Source: Chlorobiota bacterium (GTDB lineage: Bacteria > Bacteroidota > Ignavibacteria > Kapaibacteriales > NICIL-2). From it: a stretch of DNA of 64,000 nucleotides. Positions within the stretch are counted from its first letter, which is position 1, and every line of letters begins with the position of its first letter. This document shows positions 45,181 through 54,489 of the stretch, piece after piece. The notes under the pieces are model-generated. The model was not told the origin of the DNA and searched no databases. It saw only the letters and a program-made list of their open reading frames with translations. The DNA lies in NCBI GenBank assembly GCA_026416585.1, contig JAOAEV010000008.1, forward strand, positions 1 to 64,000, written 5' to 3'. Both the position numbers and the translations under genes were made by a program.

Positions 45181-47238
45181 TTAGTAAGAAAGCAACTGCT
45201 CAATGGCACCCGCAATGCGTTCGGCTGTCGGGACGACCGCTGCCATCAATGCTTTGTTGTAGGGTATCGGCACATCGGGTGGTGCCAAGCGCATTACTGG
45301 AGCGTCAAGAAGCGAGAATGCTTCTTCGGTGATTGTTGCACTAATCTCCGCTCCGAAGCCACACGTGATGGTGTCTTCATGCACAATCAGGCAACGACCG
45401 GTTTTCGCAACCGATTCGAGCACCATTTCTTTGTCCCATGGACGAATTGTTCGCAAGTCTATGACTTCGATCGAGACGCGGAGCTGACGAACTGCCTCCA
45501 GCGATTGATACACCATGTCGCCCCATGTGACGATCGTCGCAGCAGTGCCCTCAAGCACACGGTATGCCTCCCCGAACGGTACAATGAAGTCATCACCTGG
45601 ATAGGGTGTTCGCGCCGGTGCGGTATCAAGCAAGTTCCGATGTTCAAGAAACACAACCGGATCGTTTGCATACAGCGAGGATCGAAGCAGCCCTGCTGCA
45701 TCACGCGCATTCGAGGGAAAGGCAACGATCCATCCAATCGTATGCGCGAAGATCGCTTCACCGGAGACACTGTGCCAGGGATCGCCTGTACGTTTGCTGT
45801 AACCGACAGGAATGCGCACAATAATCGGGGCAGCAAATTGATTATTTGTCCGCCAGCGAATAGTACCACAGTCGTTGAACTGCTCCATCGCCGGGTCAAG
45901 ATATTTGCGAAACTGAATTTCGGGCACTGGGACAAGCCCAGCCAATGCCATCCCGACCGAGCGCCCGATGATACCTTCTTCCGACAGTGATGTATCGAAA
46001 ACGCGATCGGAACCGAACTGCCGTTGCAGGTCCATCGTTGCACCATGTACCCCACCTTTTATGCCGACGTCTTCACCGAAAACCAACACGCGCCGATTAC
46101 GCTCAAGTTCCGACGCAAGCGTACGACGCACAGCTTCGATGAAATTGACGCGATGCCCTTCCACGCTCGGCTTTAGTGTAAACGTTTGTCGTGGAGGTTC
46201 AACTGCCCACTGACCACCTACCTGCTGGATGGTCGAGCCATCGAAGAACACGTAACGTGTCACTGACGATGGATCCGGTTCTGGCTCAGCTAATGCCGCT
46301 TCGCAAGCGGAACGAACTTCATGTTCGACCGATTCAGCAAGTTCTTTCCACTGCTGAGCCGAGAGACTCCCGGCCCGTTGAAGAAAGTTTCGCAGGCGTG
46401 GAAGTGGATCGCGTTCTTCTTCGTCGGTACGTTCTTCAGCGGTTTTATACGATTGATTGTCTGCGCCAGAATGGCCACACAGACGTGGAACACGCGCACG
46501 AAGCAATACAGGTTTGCCTTTTGTACGTGCTGTTCGAATTGCTTCCTCGACAGTCTCTGCTGCGGCAGCAGGATCAGCACCATCGCAATCGAGAACAACA
46601 AGATTCCGGAACGATCGCAAATTATTGGCAATGTTACCACCAGGCGTTTGCAATTCCGATCGAACCGAGATACCAAACCCATTGTCCTCGATAACCATGA
46701 CCAGCGGCAGTTTTAGTGTCGTGGCAACGGTGAGGGCTGACCAAAACCCGTTCGTAGCAACCGAACCATCACCGCCAAGCGCAACAGCGACAGCTCCTTC
46801 CCACTTTGACTCACCAAGCACCTGCACATAGTAGCGGATCGCTTGGGCCCATCCAGCGGCTGGTGTGTATTGCGCACCGACGTCCCCAGAGGCTGGCAGT
46901 ACGGTCACGTTTCTGCGAGGCACCAAGTTGTGCACCACACCAATATCGCGCCCACCGTTACGACTGCCGCTTCGGGCAAGCGGACCGCTGAAGGCTTCCT
47001 GGTACGTCATCCCAGCGTGTAGCACAAACGGTCGTGAGCGATAGTATACTGTAGCTGCATCGTGGGGATGCACAAGTTGTTCAGCCACAAGTGCCTGAAT
47101 CAACTCATGTCCCTTTGCGGAAAACTGATATGTGACCAGTCCTTTCGGCGCAAGTTCTCGCTCTTCGATCTCGTCAATGCGTCGTGATGCGAGAACAGTT
47201 CTTGCTATCGAGCGCCATGCCTCAGATGATAGTGCCAT
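45181..47238 (-). CDS. 2-oxoacid dehydrogenase E1, fused alpha and beta subunits
   Basis: This 685-residue fusion joins an alpha domain (1-330) to a transketolase-like beta domain (350-685). The thiamine-diphosphate motif is in VALGGDGSVATNGFW (about 153). The beta part has EDVGIKGGVHGATMDLQ and VFLEHRNLLDT. It would decarboxylate pyruvate or a branched 2-oxoacid and acylate E2. E2 and E3 are not encoded in the window. The fused layout is known in some Bacteroidota and Chlorobi; the substrate remains open. Confidence 0.9.
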   Translation of the reverse strand: MALSSEAWRSIARTVLASRRIDEIEERELAPKGLVTYQFSAKGHELIQALVAEQLVHPHDAATVYYRSRPFVLHAGMTYQEAFSGPLARSGSRNGGRDIGVVHNLVPRRNVTVLPASGDVGAQYTPAAGWAQAIRYYVQVLGESKWEGAVAVALGGDGSVATNGFWSALTVATTLKLPLVMVIEDNGFGISVRSELQTPGGNIANNLRSFRNLVVLDCDGADPAAAAETVEEAIRTARTKGKPVLLRARVPRLCGHSGADNQSYKTAEERTDEEERDPLPRLRNFLQRAGSLSAQQWKELAESVEHEVRSACEAALAEPEPDPSSVTRYVFFDGSTIQQVGGQWAVEPPRQTFTLKPSVEGHRVNFIEAVRRTLASELERNRRVLVFGEDVGIKGGVHGATMDLQRQFGSDRVFDTSLSEEGIIGRSVGMALAGLVPVPEIQFRKYLDPAMEQFNDCGTIRWRTNNQFAAPIIVRIPVGYSKRTGDPWHSVSGEAIFAHTIGWIVAFPSNARDAAGLLRSSLYANDPVVFLEHRNLLDTAPARTPYPGDDFIVPFGEAYRVLEGTAATIVTWGDMVYQSLEAVRQLRVSIEVIDLRTIRPWDKEMVLESVAKTGRCLIVHEDTITCGFGAEISATITEEAFSLLDAPVMRLAPPDVPIPYNKALMAAVVPTAERIAGAIEQLLSY

Positions 47239-47354
47239 CAGTTGATTGTCAAATCGTTTGCAGGTTGCAAATTACGCCACATCCTCTCTGCGGTCGTGGG
47301 ATTGATTATACGTTTCGTAGTTTCACATCGTCTCAATATTCAAAGGTTTCATCC

Positions 47355-48305
47355 ATGATGAAACATGTTATTGCAGTCTTGCTCAGCGTCAGTGCGGTTG
47401 CTGTTCGTAGCCAATTCCTCGCGCCCTTCACTGCTGCCGAAGGCATGCAATCAGCAACACAGACAGCACAGCAAGCAGGAATAGTATCCGCAGGAATTGA
47501 TGCGATTTATACCACCGGCGACACATCACTGTTAGCACAAGTTGGCGGTAGCCTTGGGGGGGCCTTGTCGCTTTCGTTCAACTTCGACCGTGGGACCAAT
47601 ACCGTGTGGCTGTATTCGGTGCGTGGTAAAACACAGAACAATCGCGACACGGCTATCATATATGCAGTCATCAAACTTGTGGCGTTCTATCAGGCATTTC
47701 CTATGTTCGGTGTGCCGGGATTAGGACAGCTCGAGCAAATGCGGGGTGAAGCAGCGCTTCCAGCAACGTTCATGAACAGTAATCTCATGGTGCGAAAACT
47801 TGCAGAGGACTCAACTTTTCGCGCATTTCGGCAAAATCATCCACGTGCAATCTTGCTCGGTGCGAGTTTAGCTTCGATTCGTCTATCTCCAACGAGTCAG
47901 CCAGCCCCTGTGTGGTCGGTTTTACTCGGCGGAGGCACACTCATAGAACCAACACCCCCGACTCTCAACTGTTTCGTCGAAGCAGGTGATACCAGTGGCA
48001 CAGCACGCTGTTTTGAAGTACCCATCGCGTCGGTCACATCCGGGCAGGAGCAAGACTGGACGCTCTCTCCAACCCCAGCAACAGATGTCGTTAGCGTGCA
48101 TGTGCCATTTGAAGAATTGCTCTATCCAGCAACGATCGAAATCCGTTCGCTTTGTGGAGATCTTGTAATGTCGCATGCGCTGACGACAATCAGTGCATCT
48201 AACGCGATATCCATTCCTGTTTCGTCTCTTCCCAGCGGAATGTATCTGCTGCGCTATCGCAGCAAACGAACTGTCCGTACGCTACCATTGTTTGTTTCAC
48301 GGTAG
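47355..48305 (+). CDS. Secreted protein with T9SS type A sorting domain
   Basis: From the ATG at 47355 the protein has 316 residues: a signal peptide (about 1-20), a central region of unknown fold, and a C-terminal sorting domain of about 80 residues. The sorting domain runs DWTLSPTPATDVVSVHVP, then LPSGMYLLRYRSK and the terminal PLFVSR. Such domains direct export by the type IX secretion system, found only in the FCB group. The central part (GLGQLEQMRGEAALPATFM) has no family I recognise. An ATG follows immediately, so the start may be 47358. Confidence 0.78.
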   Translation: MMKHVIAVLLSVSAVAVRSQFLAPFTAAEGMQSATQTAQQAGIVSAGIDAIYTTGDTSLLAQVGGSLGGALSLSFNFDRGTNTVWLYSVRGKTQNNRDTAIIYAVIKLVAFYQAFPMFGVPGLGQLEQMRGEAALPATFMNSNLMVRKLAEDSTFRAFRQNHPRAILLGASLASIRLSPTSQPAPVWSVLLGGGTLIEPTPPTLNCFVEAGDTSGTARCFEVPIASVTSGQEQDWTLSPTPATDVVSVHVPFEELLYPATIEIRSLCGDLVMSHALTTISASNAISIPVSSLPSGMYLLRYRSKRTVRTLPLFVSR

Positions 48306-48342
48306 CACCATGTGTTGAACTAATTCGAGCGTATCGGCATCC

Positions 48343-49773
48343 ATGTATGACATCGTCCGAACAATCGACCCTGAGGTGTATGCGGTGCTCGTTGGTGAGT
48401 ACGAACGTCAGCGTGATAAAATTGAGCTGATCGCATCAGAAAACTTCACATCACCTGCTGTTATGCAAGCGCAAGGGAGCGTGTTGACGAACAAGTATGC
48501 AGAAGGCTATCCAGGACGCCGCTACTATGGCGGTTGCCAGTGGGTTGATGTAGCAGAAACACTCGCAATCGAGCGCGCAAAAAAACTATTTAGTGCCGAG
48601 TATGCTAATGTGCAGCCACACAGTGGGTCGAGCGCGAATATGGCGGTGTACTTCACATACCTCCAACCCGGCGATACAGTTCTCGGCATGGACTTAGCAC
48701 ACGGTGGACACTTGACGCATGGCTCACCGGTAAACTTCTCGGGGCGGATGTACAGATTCGTTGCCTATGGTGTGCATCCTGACACAGGCCGGATTGACTA
48801 CAACCAAGCCGAGCAGCTTGCACTCCAGCATCGTCCGAAGATGATCACCGTCGGGGCATCGGCGTATTCACGTGAGATTGACTTTGCAGCATTCCGACAA
48901 ATTGCCAATCGCGTCGGTGCATTTTTGATGGCCGACATTGCACATCCTGCTGGTCTGATTGCCACAGGGCTGCTGCAATCACCAATACCGTACTGTGATG
49001 TTGTCACCTCGACAACACACAAAACCCTTCGCGGCCCTCGGGGGGGCTTGATTCTGCTCGGTAAAAATGCAGAAAATCCCTTTGGTCAGGTTGCCCCAAA
49101 AAGCGGCCGGCTCAAAAAAATGGGCGAGCTGATTGATTCCTGGGTAATGCCCGGTATTCAGGGTGGACCGCTGATGCACGTCATCGCTGCAAAAGCTGTG
49201 GCGTTTGGTGAGTGTTTGCAAGAGTCGTTTACGGAATATGCTAAACAAGTCGTTCGGAATGCAAAAGCACTTGCTGAAGCTCTTATGGAGCGGGGGTACA
49301 CAATTGTCAGCGGTGGAACAGATAATCATCTCATGCTCGTTGATCTTCGTTCCAAAGGGATCACAGGCAAAGAAGCCGAAGAAGCTCTCGACCGCGCAGG
49401 AATCACATGTAACAAGAACGCAGTGCCGTTCGATACACAGCCACCTCTGGTAACCAGTGGAATTCGATTGGGTACACCAGCAATGACCACACGTGGCATG
49501 AAAGAACCAGAGATGCGTCAAATTGCCGAGTGGGTCGATCGTGCACTCCAAAATCGCTCTAATCCCGATGCACTTGAACATATCCGACTCAGTGTCCAAG
49601 ACTTCTGCCGTGCATATCCACTGTACCCCGATCTTGAGCGGCAACCGGTTGAAGAAACGCTCGACCAGCTAAAAGAGCACGCAAGCCGCACGGCAAAAAG
49701 TGTCGTCGAGAATGTCAGCACAGTCTTGGCAACGGTCAGCGAGCAGCTCAAAAAAGTTTCTCAACGACTGTAG
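48343..49773 (+). CDS. glyA: Serine hydroxymethyltransferase
   Basis: This 476-residue PLP enzyme interconverts serine and glycine with tetrahydrofolate. Motifs present: [26 protein letters not shown], and the PLP lysine in [14 protein letters not shown] (about 229). It is about 40-50 residues longer than E. coli GlyA, mostly as a C-terminal helical extension ([18 protein letters not shown]). A small gene starts eight bases later. Confidence 0.96.
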   Translation: MYDIVRTIDPEVYAVLVGEYERQRDKIELIASENFTSPAVMQAQGSVLTNKYAEGYPGRRYYGGCQWVDVAETLAIERAKKLFSAEYANVQPHSGSSANMAVYFTYLQPGDTVLGMDLAHGGHLTHGSPVNFSGRMYRFVAYGVHPDTGRIDYNQAEQLALQHRPKMITVGASAYSREIDFAAFRQIANRVGAFLMADIAHPAGLIATGLLQSPIPYCDVVTSTTHKTLRGPRGGLILLGKNAENPFGQVAPKSGRLKKMGELIDSWVMPGIQGGPLMHVIAAKAVAFGECLQESFTEYAKQVVRNAKALAEALMERGYTIVSGGTDNHLMLVDLRSKGITGKEAEEALDRAGITCNKNAVPFDTQPPLVTSGIRLGTPAMTTRGMKEPEMRQIAEWVDRALQNRSNPDALEHIRLSVQDFCRAYPLYPDLERQPVEETLDQLKEHASRTAKSVVENVSTVLATVSEQLKKVSQRL

Positions 49774-49781
49774 GTACCACC

Positions 49782-50024
49782 ATGGACTATTTTGATGCCT
49801 ACGAGGAAATCTATACCCGAATTGAGCGCTATATGCTCGAGCATGGGACGCTCCCGCATGCGCTGGTTGTATCGCCATCGTTGTATCAGTGGCTCTGCGA
49901 TTGCCGCAAAGAATCAGTCGAACAGCCTCATACCGACGATCTGATGTGGTTCGAGACCCCGCATGGGAAAATACGTCTTGTTATAGACGAACGGCTGGAC
50001 CCCTACGAAATTCTCACCGAATGA
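49782..50024 (+). CDS. Small protein of unknown function
   Basis: This 80-residue acidic soluble protein follows glyA by eight bases on the same strand, so it is probably co-transcribed. It has an N-terminal helix (YFDAYEEIYTRIERYML) and a compact alpha/beta region with LVVSPSLYQWLCD and GKIRLVIDERLDPYEIL. I do not recognise it. Its 3' end overlaps the convergent methyltransferase gene by 11 bases. Confidence 0.6.
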   Translation: MDYFDAYEEIYTRIERYMLEHGTLPHALVVSPSLYQWLCDCRKESVEQPHTDDLMWFETPHGKIRLVIDERLDPYEILTE

Positions 50025-50592
50025 TGCGCTTAGCGACTGCAATACCGAGCGGCGCAGAATCAGGAAAAACTGCAGTGTACTCGACGCACTCGTACTGATG
50101 TGGAGGAAGATCTCTACACCAGGCGATAACTGCCGCGGCTTCTTCTGCCCCACCTTCATGCCCACGATATGAAACAATCGTCATCGCACCACCTTCGGCA
50201 AGAACGCTGAGTGCTCTTCCAAGCGACGGGATCGTTGTTTCCAGGCGCGTGCGAATAGACTTATCACCACCAGGTAGATAGCCCAAGTTGTACATAATGG
50301 CGCGGAATTGGCTGACACCTTCTGCCGTAGCGATTCTGTCGATATGCTCATGAGATTCCACATAAAGCCGAATACAATCGCCGACTCCATGTGATTGCGC
50401 ATTGGCGCGTGCACTCGCAACAGCATGCTCCTGAATATCACACCCAATGACACGACCGGTAGGTCCGACACACTGTGCCATCATTACAAGATCATTGCCA
50501 TGCCCGACTGTTGCATCCAATGCACAGTCACCAGGACGTAGCACACCGCTGATGACCCAATGTGACCACTCGACAATAGATGGAAGAATCAT
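50014..50592 (-). CDS. mnmM: MnmM/YtqB-type tRNA wobble-uridine methyltransferase
   Basis: This 192-residue class I SAM methyltransferase matches YtqB, now called MnmM. The SAM motif is ALDATVGHGNDL, and NLGYLPGGDKSIRT is the family signature. MnmM converts 5-aminomethyl-2-thiouridine at tRNA position 34 to the methylaminomethyl form. An upstream in-frame ATG at 50601 is also possible. A TAnnTTTG element lies 24 bases before the start. The protein matters for codon reading together with the queuosine enzymes encoded nearby. Confidence 0.82.
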   Translation of the reverse strand: MILPSIVEWSHWVISGVLRPGDCALDATVGHGNDLVMMAQCVGPTGRVIGCDIQEHAVASARANAQSHGVGDCIRLYVESHEHIDRIATAEGVSQFRAIMYNLGYLPGGDKSIRTRLETTIPSLGRALSVLAEGGAMTIVSYRGHEGGAEEAAAVIAWCRDLPPHQYECVEYTAVFPDSAPLGIAVAKRIIR

Positions 50593-50616
50593 TGCATGCA
50601 ATTAATAGAACACAAA

Positions 50617-50624
50617 CAAAAATA
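50617..50624 (-). promoter_or_regulatory. Candidate promoter -7 element for mnmM
   Basis: On the minus strand, TATTTTTG matches TAnnTTTG exactly. It is in the 43-base gap downstream of the FAD oxidoreductase gene, pointing toward mnmM. Confidence 0.35.
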
Positions 50625-50635
50625 TTATCGGAAGA

Positions 50636-51700
50636 TCACCGGGTAAATCTTGCTTGGTCAGTAAAACGGGCAACATCCCACTTATCAAGGCAATTGCAGC
50701 CCCTGACGATGCATGTAGTGAGCAGATCCGCAAGTCGCGGAGCCAACAGTAAACCACGCGAACCAAGACCATTGAATACCCACATCCCCTTCTGCACAGG
50801 ATGCTCACCAATAATCGGCCGCAAATCAGCAGTGATCGGACGAACTCCTGCCCAAGCACTACTGACCTGGAACTCGCAGTGTAAGAATGCCGACAGTTGC
50901 CTACAGAGATGTGCCGTGGTGTCTTCGGTCACAACCGGTTCGAGTAATGACCAATCGTAGGTAGAACCAAATGTAAACTGATTGCCTTCGATAATGAGAC
51001 TTTTGCCTGCAACACTGAGCCAGATTGGTTCTGTCGTGATGCGCGTGGGAAATATTCCCCGAATGCGCTGCCCACGGGCAAACATTCGCGGTACCCAGTC
51101 GAACCATCGGTTTGATGCAAGCCACGCACCGTCGCAGAAAACAACATGACGACAGCTGATACCACCAACTTCATACCCGCCACAGAAGGGCACTATATCG
51201 CATTCTCCAATTGTACGCTGCAAGTAAGTCGCGTTCATTGCACTGCGGAGTTGATCTGCGATCGCGTCGAGCACTCTTGCAGCACAGACGCGCGCAGCTC
51301 GGCGTATCTCGACCGTCGCTTGTGGCGGCTGCAGGTATGAAGCGATGCTATCGGGAAGTGTTGCCTCATGTGCTTGATCTGATTCGATAGCGAGCCGGCG
51401 TTTGCGCTGCCAAAATCGTAATTCATCGTCTCGATACAGTAGTCGGTAGCATGCAACTGGTTCGATGGCATCATAGGCGCCGTAAAAATTCCATGCAGCA
51501 CTCCACCATTGCTGCCACTGCTCGATGACCCCAAACCGTAAACCTGCCATGGTCGAGATTGCTCCTGCCCCGCGCGTAACTGCGGTGCGTTGTGGAGACT
51601 CGAACACAGCAATGCTGACGCCTTGCTCAAGCAACCTGCGAGCGAGTGTTGCGCCAGCGATACCGAAACCGATGATCACGACATCAGCCGATCGTGACAT
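50636..51700 (-). CDS. FAD-dependent oxidoreductase (DAO family)
   Basis: From the ATG at 51700 the protein has 354 residues. The Rossmann FAD motif VVIIGFGIAGATLARRL is at residues 6-22, and the C-terminal part (WAGVRPITADLRPIIGEHP, then GLGSRGLLLAP) fits the D-amino-acid oxidase/glycine oxidase superfamily. The substrate is unknown. A possible relation to the oxidoreductase half of MnmC, which acts with MnmM on the same uridine, is suggested by its place directly beside mnmM. The open frame extends 90 codons upstream but overlaps the next gene. Confidence 0.82.
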   Translation of the reverse strand: MSRSADVVIIGFGIAGATLARRLLEQGVSIAVFESPQRTAVTRGAGAISTMAGLRFGVIEQWQQWWSAAWNFYGAYDAIEPVACYRLLYRDDELRFWQRKRRLAIESDQAHEATLPDSIASYLQPPQATVEIRRAARVCAARVLDAIADQLRSAMNATYLQRTIGECDIVPFCGGYEVGGISCRHVVFCDGAWLASNRWFDWVPRMFARGQRIRGIFPTRITTEPIWLSVAGKSLIIEGNQFTFGSTYDWSLLEPVVTEDTTAHLCRQLSAFLHCEFQVSSAWAGVRPITADLRPIIGEHPVQKGMWVFNGLGSRGLLLAPRLADLLTTCIVRGCNCLDKWDVARFTDQARFTR

Positions 51701-51732
51701 GGAGAGTTGATATTGGTACAACCGCGCTGCAA

Positions 51733-51740
51733 TATATTTG
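51733..51740 (+). promoter_or_regulatory. Promoter element with almost no leader before 51747
   Basis: TATATTTG matches TAnnTTTG exactly and has TTG sequences 17 and 23 bases upstream. Its end is only six bases from the ATG at 51747, so transcription would begin at or very near the start codon, implying a leaderless mRNA. Confidence 0.45.
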
Positions 51741-51746
51741 CGCACA

Positions 51747-52166
51747 ATGAAGACAGCACATTTACTTGCACTGCTCTGCATCGCGGCGTTAGCTGCACGT
51801 GCAGCCGAGGTTGCGGTCGAGTATCTCAGCGCCCGCAGTGATGGTCGTTCGATCACCGTGGAGTGGAAGGCAGTCACCGAACGCGATGTATTTCGATATG
51901 ACATTGAACGTTCGACAGACAACCGTACGTGGGTATTGATTGCATCGCTCGATCCAAAGGGCAGTGGCACAGTCTATCGGTACGTTGACAGTGAGGTACT
52001 TGGCAAAGGCTCAGGTGATCCCTCTGCCGCGGGGCGTGTGTACTACTACCGTTTGCGTATCGTCGGAACCGATAATTCGGCCACACACACCTCTTCGACC
52101 GCCGTCACACACAACTTGAGCACCGTGCGCCGTACGTGGGGAATGATCAAGGAAATGTTCAAGTAG
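51747..52166 (+). CDS. Small secreted fibronectin-like protein
   Basis: This 139-residue protein has a signal peptide ending at ARA-A (about residue 20) and one beta-sandwich resembling fibronectin type III or the domain that precedes T9SS sorting signals (TVEWKAVTERDVFRYDIERS, then YYYRLRIVGTDNSATHTS). It ends in a short helix without a sorting domain. The gene is followed 11 bases later by a secreted metalloprotease. A TTG nine bases upstream is an alternative start. Confidence 0.7.
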   Translation: MKTAHLLALLCIAALAARAAEVAVEYLSARSDGRSITVEWKAVTERDVFRYDIERSTDNRTWVLIASLDPKGSGTVYRYVDSEVLGKGSGDPSAAGRVYYYRLRIVGTDNSATHTSSTAVTHNLSTVRRTWGMIKEMFK

Positions 52167-52177
52167 TCCAGCACAAC

Positions 52178-53821
52178 GTGATTGATCGCTGGCTCCATCT
52201 TGGTATCGCGTGCATGATCCTTTTTGATGCGGTACTCGTGGCTGCTGACGAAATTCCTCATTATTCCTGTCTCGATCGGGTCCGAAGTAAAGCCCTACAC
52301 GTGCAAAGTCGCATTCGTCCACGCATGCAATTTTCGGTGCCATCTCCTTCGGGCAAGTTCCTTGTCCACTACGACACACTTGGCATCAATGCTGTAGCAA
52401 GTGGCGACCGCGATGGCAATGGGATTCCTGATTACGTAGACTCTGCAGCCTACTTCATGGATTCCGCCTATCGGTTTGCAATTGACACGCTCGGCTACCG
52501 CGAGCCACCGCGAGACTACGTGGACACTTCGTCGTGGGATGTCTATCTTGTTCAATTGGGGCGTGTACCAGGTTTCTTTTTCGATGACCGGGATCTCGGT
52601 CAGTTCGGTTGGTACGGTGCAACATTTGCCGAAGATTTAATTCCTCTTCCGTGCGGAGGATATGCCTCGACAGGCTTTATTTTTCTCGACAACGACTACA
52701 GCAGTCGCGATTCAATAGGAGCCACAACCAAACGGCGCACGTATCTCGACACTGGCACTGTTGCGTTGGCAATCACGTGCTATCATGAGTTTCATCACTT
52801 GGTGCAGTACGGCTACTTTTATGGAGAAAGTCCCACATTCTACGAGATGACGAGTGTATGGATTGAGCAGCGTGCTTTCCCAGAGATTCACAACTACGTG
52901 CAATATATCCGTCGCCTCTTTAGCAATCCGACACTTTACTGTCTCTCATGCGATCGGAGTATCGAAGGAAGCTATGGTTATTCAATCGCGATACGATTCC
53001 TGGCACTCCAGCTCGGCGATGATATTGTTCGCTCATGGTGGGATGGCATTGGTCGCTGCACCGCTGCACCGATTTCGCTCGACAGCGTCGTATCAGCACG
53101 CGGCAGACGATTTGAGGATCTCTGGTGTCAACTGCTGCCATGGCTATACTGGACGGGCTCGCGTGCAAAACATGGCTACTACAGCGACGCTGCAATCTTG
53201 CCAGAGCTGCAAACAGACAATAGCAGTGATGATTGGCAGTACACTGATCCCTCATGGATACGGACGATTTCGCTCTACCCGCTGCAATTCAAACTTCTCC
53301 GCGCAGTGCTACCAGCCGATCAGGCACGCTTGACACCAGATACTGTTGACTTCGTCGTCACCAACCCATCAGCTCGACAGCTTGCTACCGATCCTCGCAC
53401 AAGTATCGACTACACAGTGGGCATTGCTCGAACACCCCCTGGCGACCGCTTGGGCAATTCACACTACTATTGCACACGCCGAACCGAAACAAATTGCGAT
53501 ATACTCACGTTCCGTGGTGGATTGGAGACAACCACCCAACAAATCCCGACACCCAACCCTATCATTCGTTCCCGCAACCGAGAACTCACTCTTCCTGTTC
53601 CTTCATCGGCGCGCGCTGGCAGTAGCGTTACCATTCAGTTCCTCACAACCGAGGGGATTGAAGTCTATCGTACCACCGCAACAGTCGATGTACGCATCAA
53701 TAACCGCCGCAGCGTGACGATTTTAACGGATGACGGACAATTTCCGCGTCAGGGCGTGTTTATCGCTATCGTGCGCGCTGGCGATGACCACCTTGTGACG
53801 AAAATTGCTGTGCTGCCATGA
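52178..53821 (+). CDS. Secreted zinc metalloprotease-like protein with T9SS-type tail
   Basis: From the GTG at 52178 the protein has 547 residues: a signal peptide, a DxDxNG-type calcium-like loop (SGDRDGNGIPDY) and a zinc motif HEFHH at residues 203-207, with Glu230 as likely third ligand in TSVWIEQRAF. This is the layout of MXAN_6640-like putative metalloproteases. The last 90 residues (TPNPIIRSRNRELTLPVP, then GVFIAIVRAGDD and TKIAVLP) look like a type A T9SS sorting domain. The frame opens at 52136, but GTG at 52178 is nearest the signal peptide. Confidence 0.75.
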   Translation: MIDRWLHLGIACMILFDAVLVAADEIPHYSCLDRVRSKALHVQSRIRPRMQFSVPSPSGKFLVHYDTLGINAVASGDRDGNGIPDYVDSAAYFMDSAYRFAIDTLGYREPPRDYVDTSSWDVYLVQLGRVPGFFFDDRDLGQFGWYGATFAEDLIPLPCGGYASTGFIFLDNDYSSRDSIGATTKRRTYLDTGTVALAITCYHEFHHLVQYGYFYGESPTFYEMTSVWIEQRAFPEIHNYVQYIRRLFSNPTLYCLSCDRSIEGSYGYSIAIRFLALQLGDDIVRSWWDGIGRCTAAPISLDSVVSARGRRFEDLWCQLLPWLYWTGSRAKHGYYSDAAILPELQTDNSSDDWQYTDPSWIRTISLYPLQFKLLRAVLPADQARLTPDTVDFVVTNPSARQLATDPRTSIDYTVGIARTPPGDRLGNSHYYCTRRTETNCDILTFRGGLETTTQQIPTPNPIIRSRNRELTLPVPSSARAGSSVTIQFLTTEGIEVYRTTATVDVRINNRRSVTILTDDGQFPRQGVFIAIVRAGDDHLVTKIAVLP

Positions 53822-54489
53822 TTACGTTATCTCTCGACAGAATTGGACATCGATACGGGCACACGGAGGTATTTCGTAACATCACACTGTCAATCGAGCG
53901 CGGAACAATACTTGGATGCATCGGGCAAAACGGCAGTGGTAAATCTACCCTGTTGCGCATCATTGCAGGCTTGCTTTTCCCAACATTTGGACGGGTAACA
54001 CTCACATATGATAAACAATCTTCGAGTAATCCCTCGTGGCTGCGCAGCAAAAGCGGCTATTGCGCTCCACCAATTACGTTATATGAAGAATTGACCATTG
54101 CCGAGCAACTTGCCTTCCACTGTGCGTGCCGGTCACTTCCCGTTACAAGCGATCGCATCGAAACCATGCTCGATGAGTCAGGACTTGCACGATACAGAAA
54201 AACACGAATCGGAGAGCTATCATCCGGCATAGGACAACGACTCAAGCTGCTACTTGCATTTGTTGGTAATCCACCACTTATCATTCTCGATGAACCGAGT
54301 ACCAATCTCGATACTGCTGGCATTGAAACACTCCACACATGGATTGTGCACAGCGCCAGTTCGGCGATTATTATTATCGCCACAAATATCTCAACAGAGT
54401 TAGCGTGGTGCACTCACATGTTTGATGTCGAGCGCGGTCGATTTTCCCACGTCGTGATGAGTGATTGGGCACGTGCTGACCATGAATGA
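53818..54489 (+). CDS. ABC transporter ATP-binding protein (CcmA-like)
   Basis: This 223-residue single ABC ATPase has Walker A GQNGSGKST, a slightly unusual signature LSSGIGQR, Walker B LIILDEPSTNLD, and ATNIS in place of the usual switch-histidine segment. The size and the compact layout recall the CcmA heme exporter ATPase, but no permease is next to it, so the substrate is unknown. Its start overlaps the metalloprotease stop (ATGA). Its 3' end overlaps the convergent glycosyltransferase by 76 bases. Confidence 0.78.
   Translation: MITLSLDRIGHRYGHTEVFRNITLSIERGTILGCIGQNGSGKSTLLRIIAGLLFPTFGRVTLTYDKQSSSNPSWLRSKSGYCAPPITLYEELTIAEQLAFHCACRSLPVTSDRIETMLDESGLARYRKTRIGELSSGIGQRLKLLLAFVGNPPLIILDEPSTNLDTAGIETLHTWIVHSASSAIIIIATNISTELAWCTHMFDVERGRFSHVVMSDWARADHE

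Noticed and set aside
45163-45990. Open frame of 275 codons on the plus strand opposite the E1 gene
   Set aside because: The minus strand encodes a clearly conserved dehydrogenase; the plus-strand translation has the Cys/Arg-rich look of a shadow frame.
48979-49644. Open frame of 221 codons opposite glyA
   Set aside because: It is antisense to the well-conserved glyA and contains no family motif.
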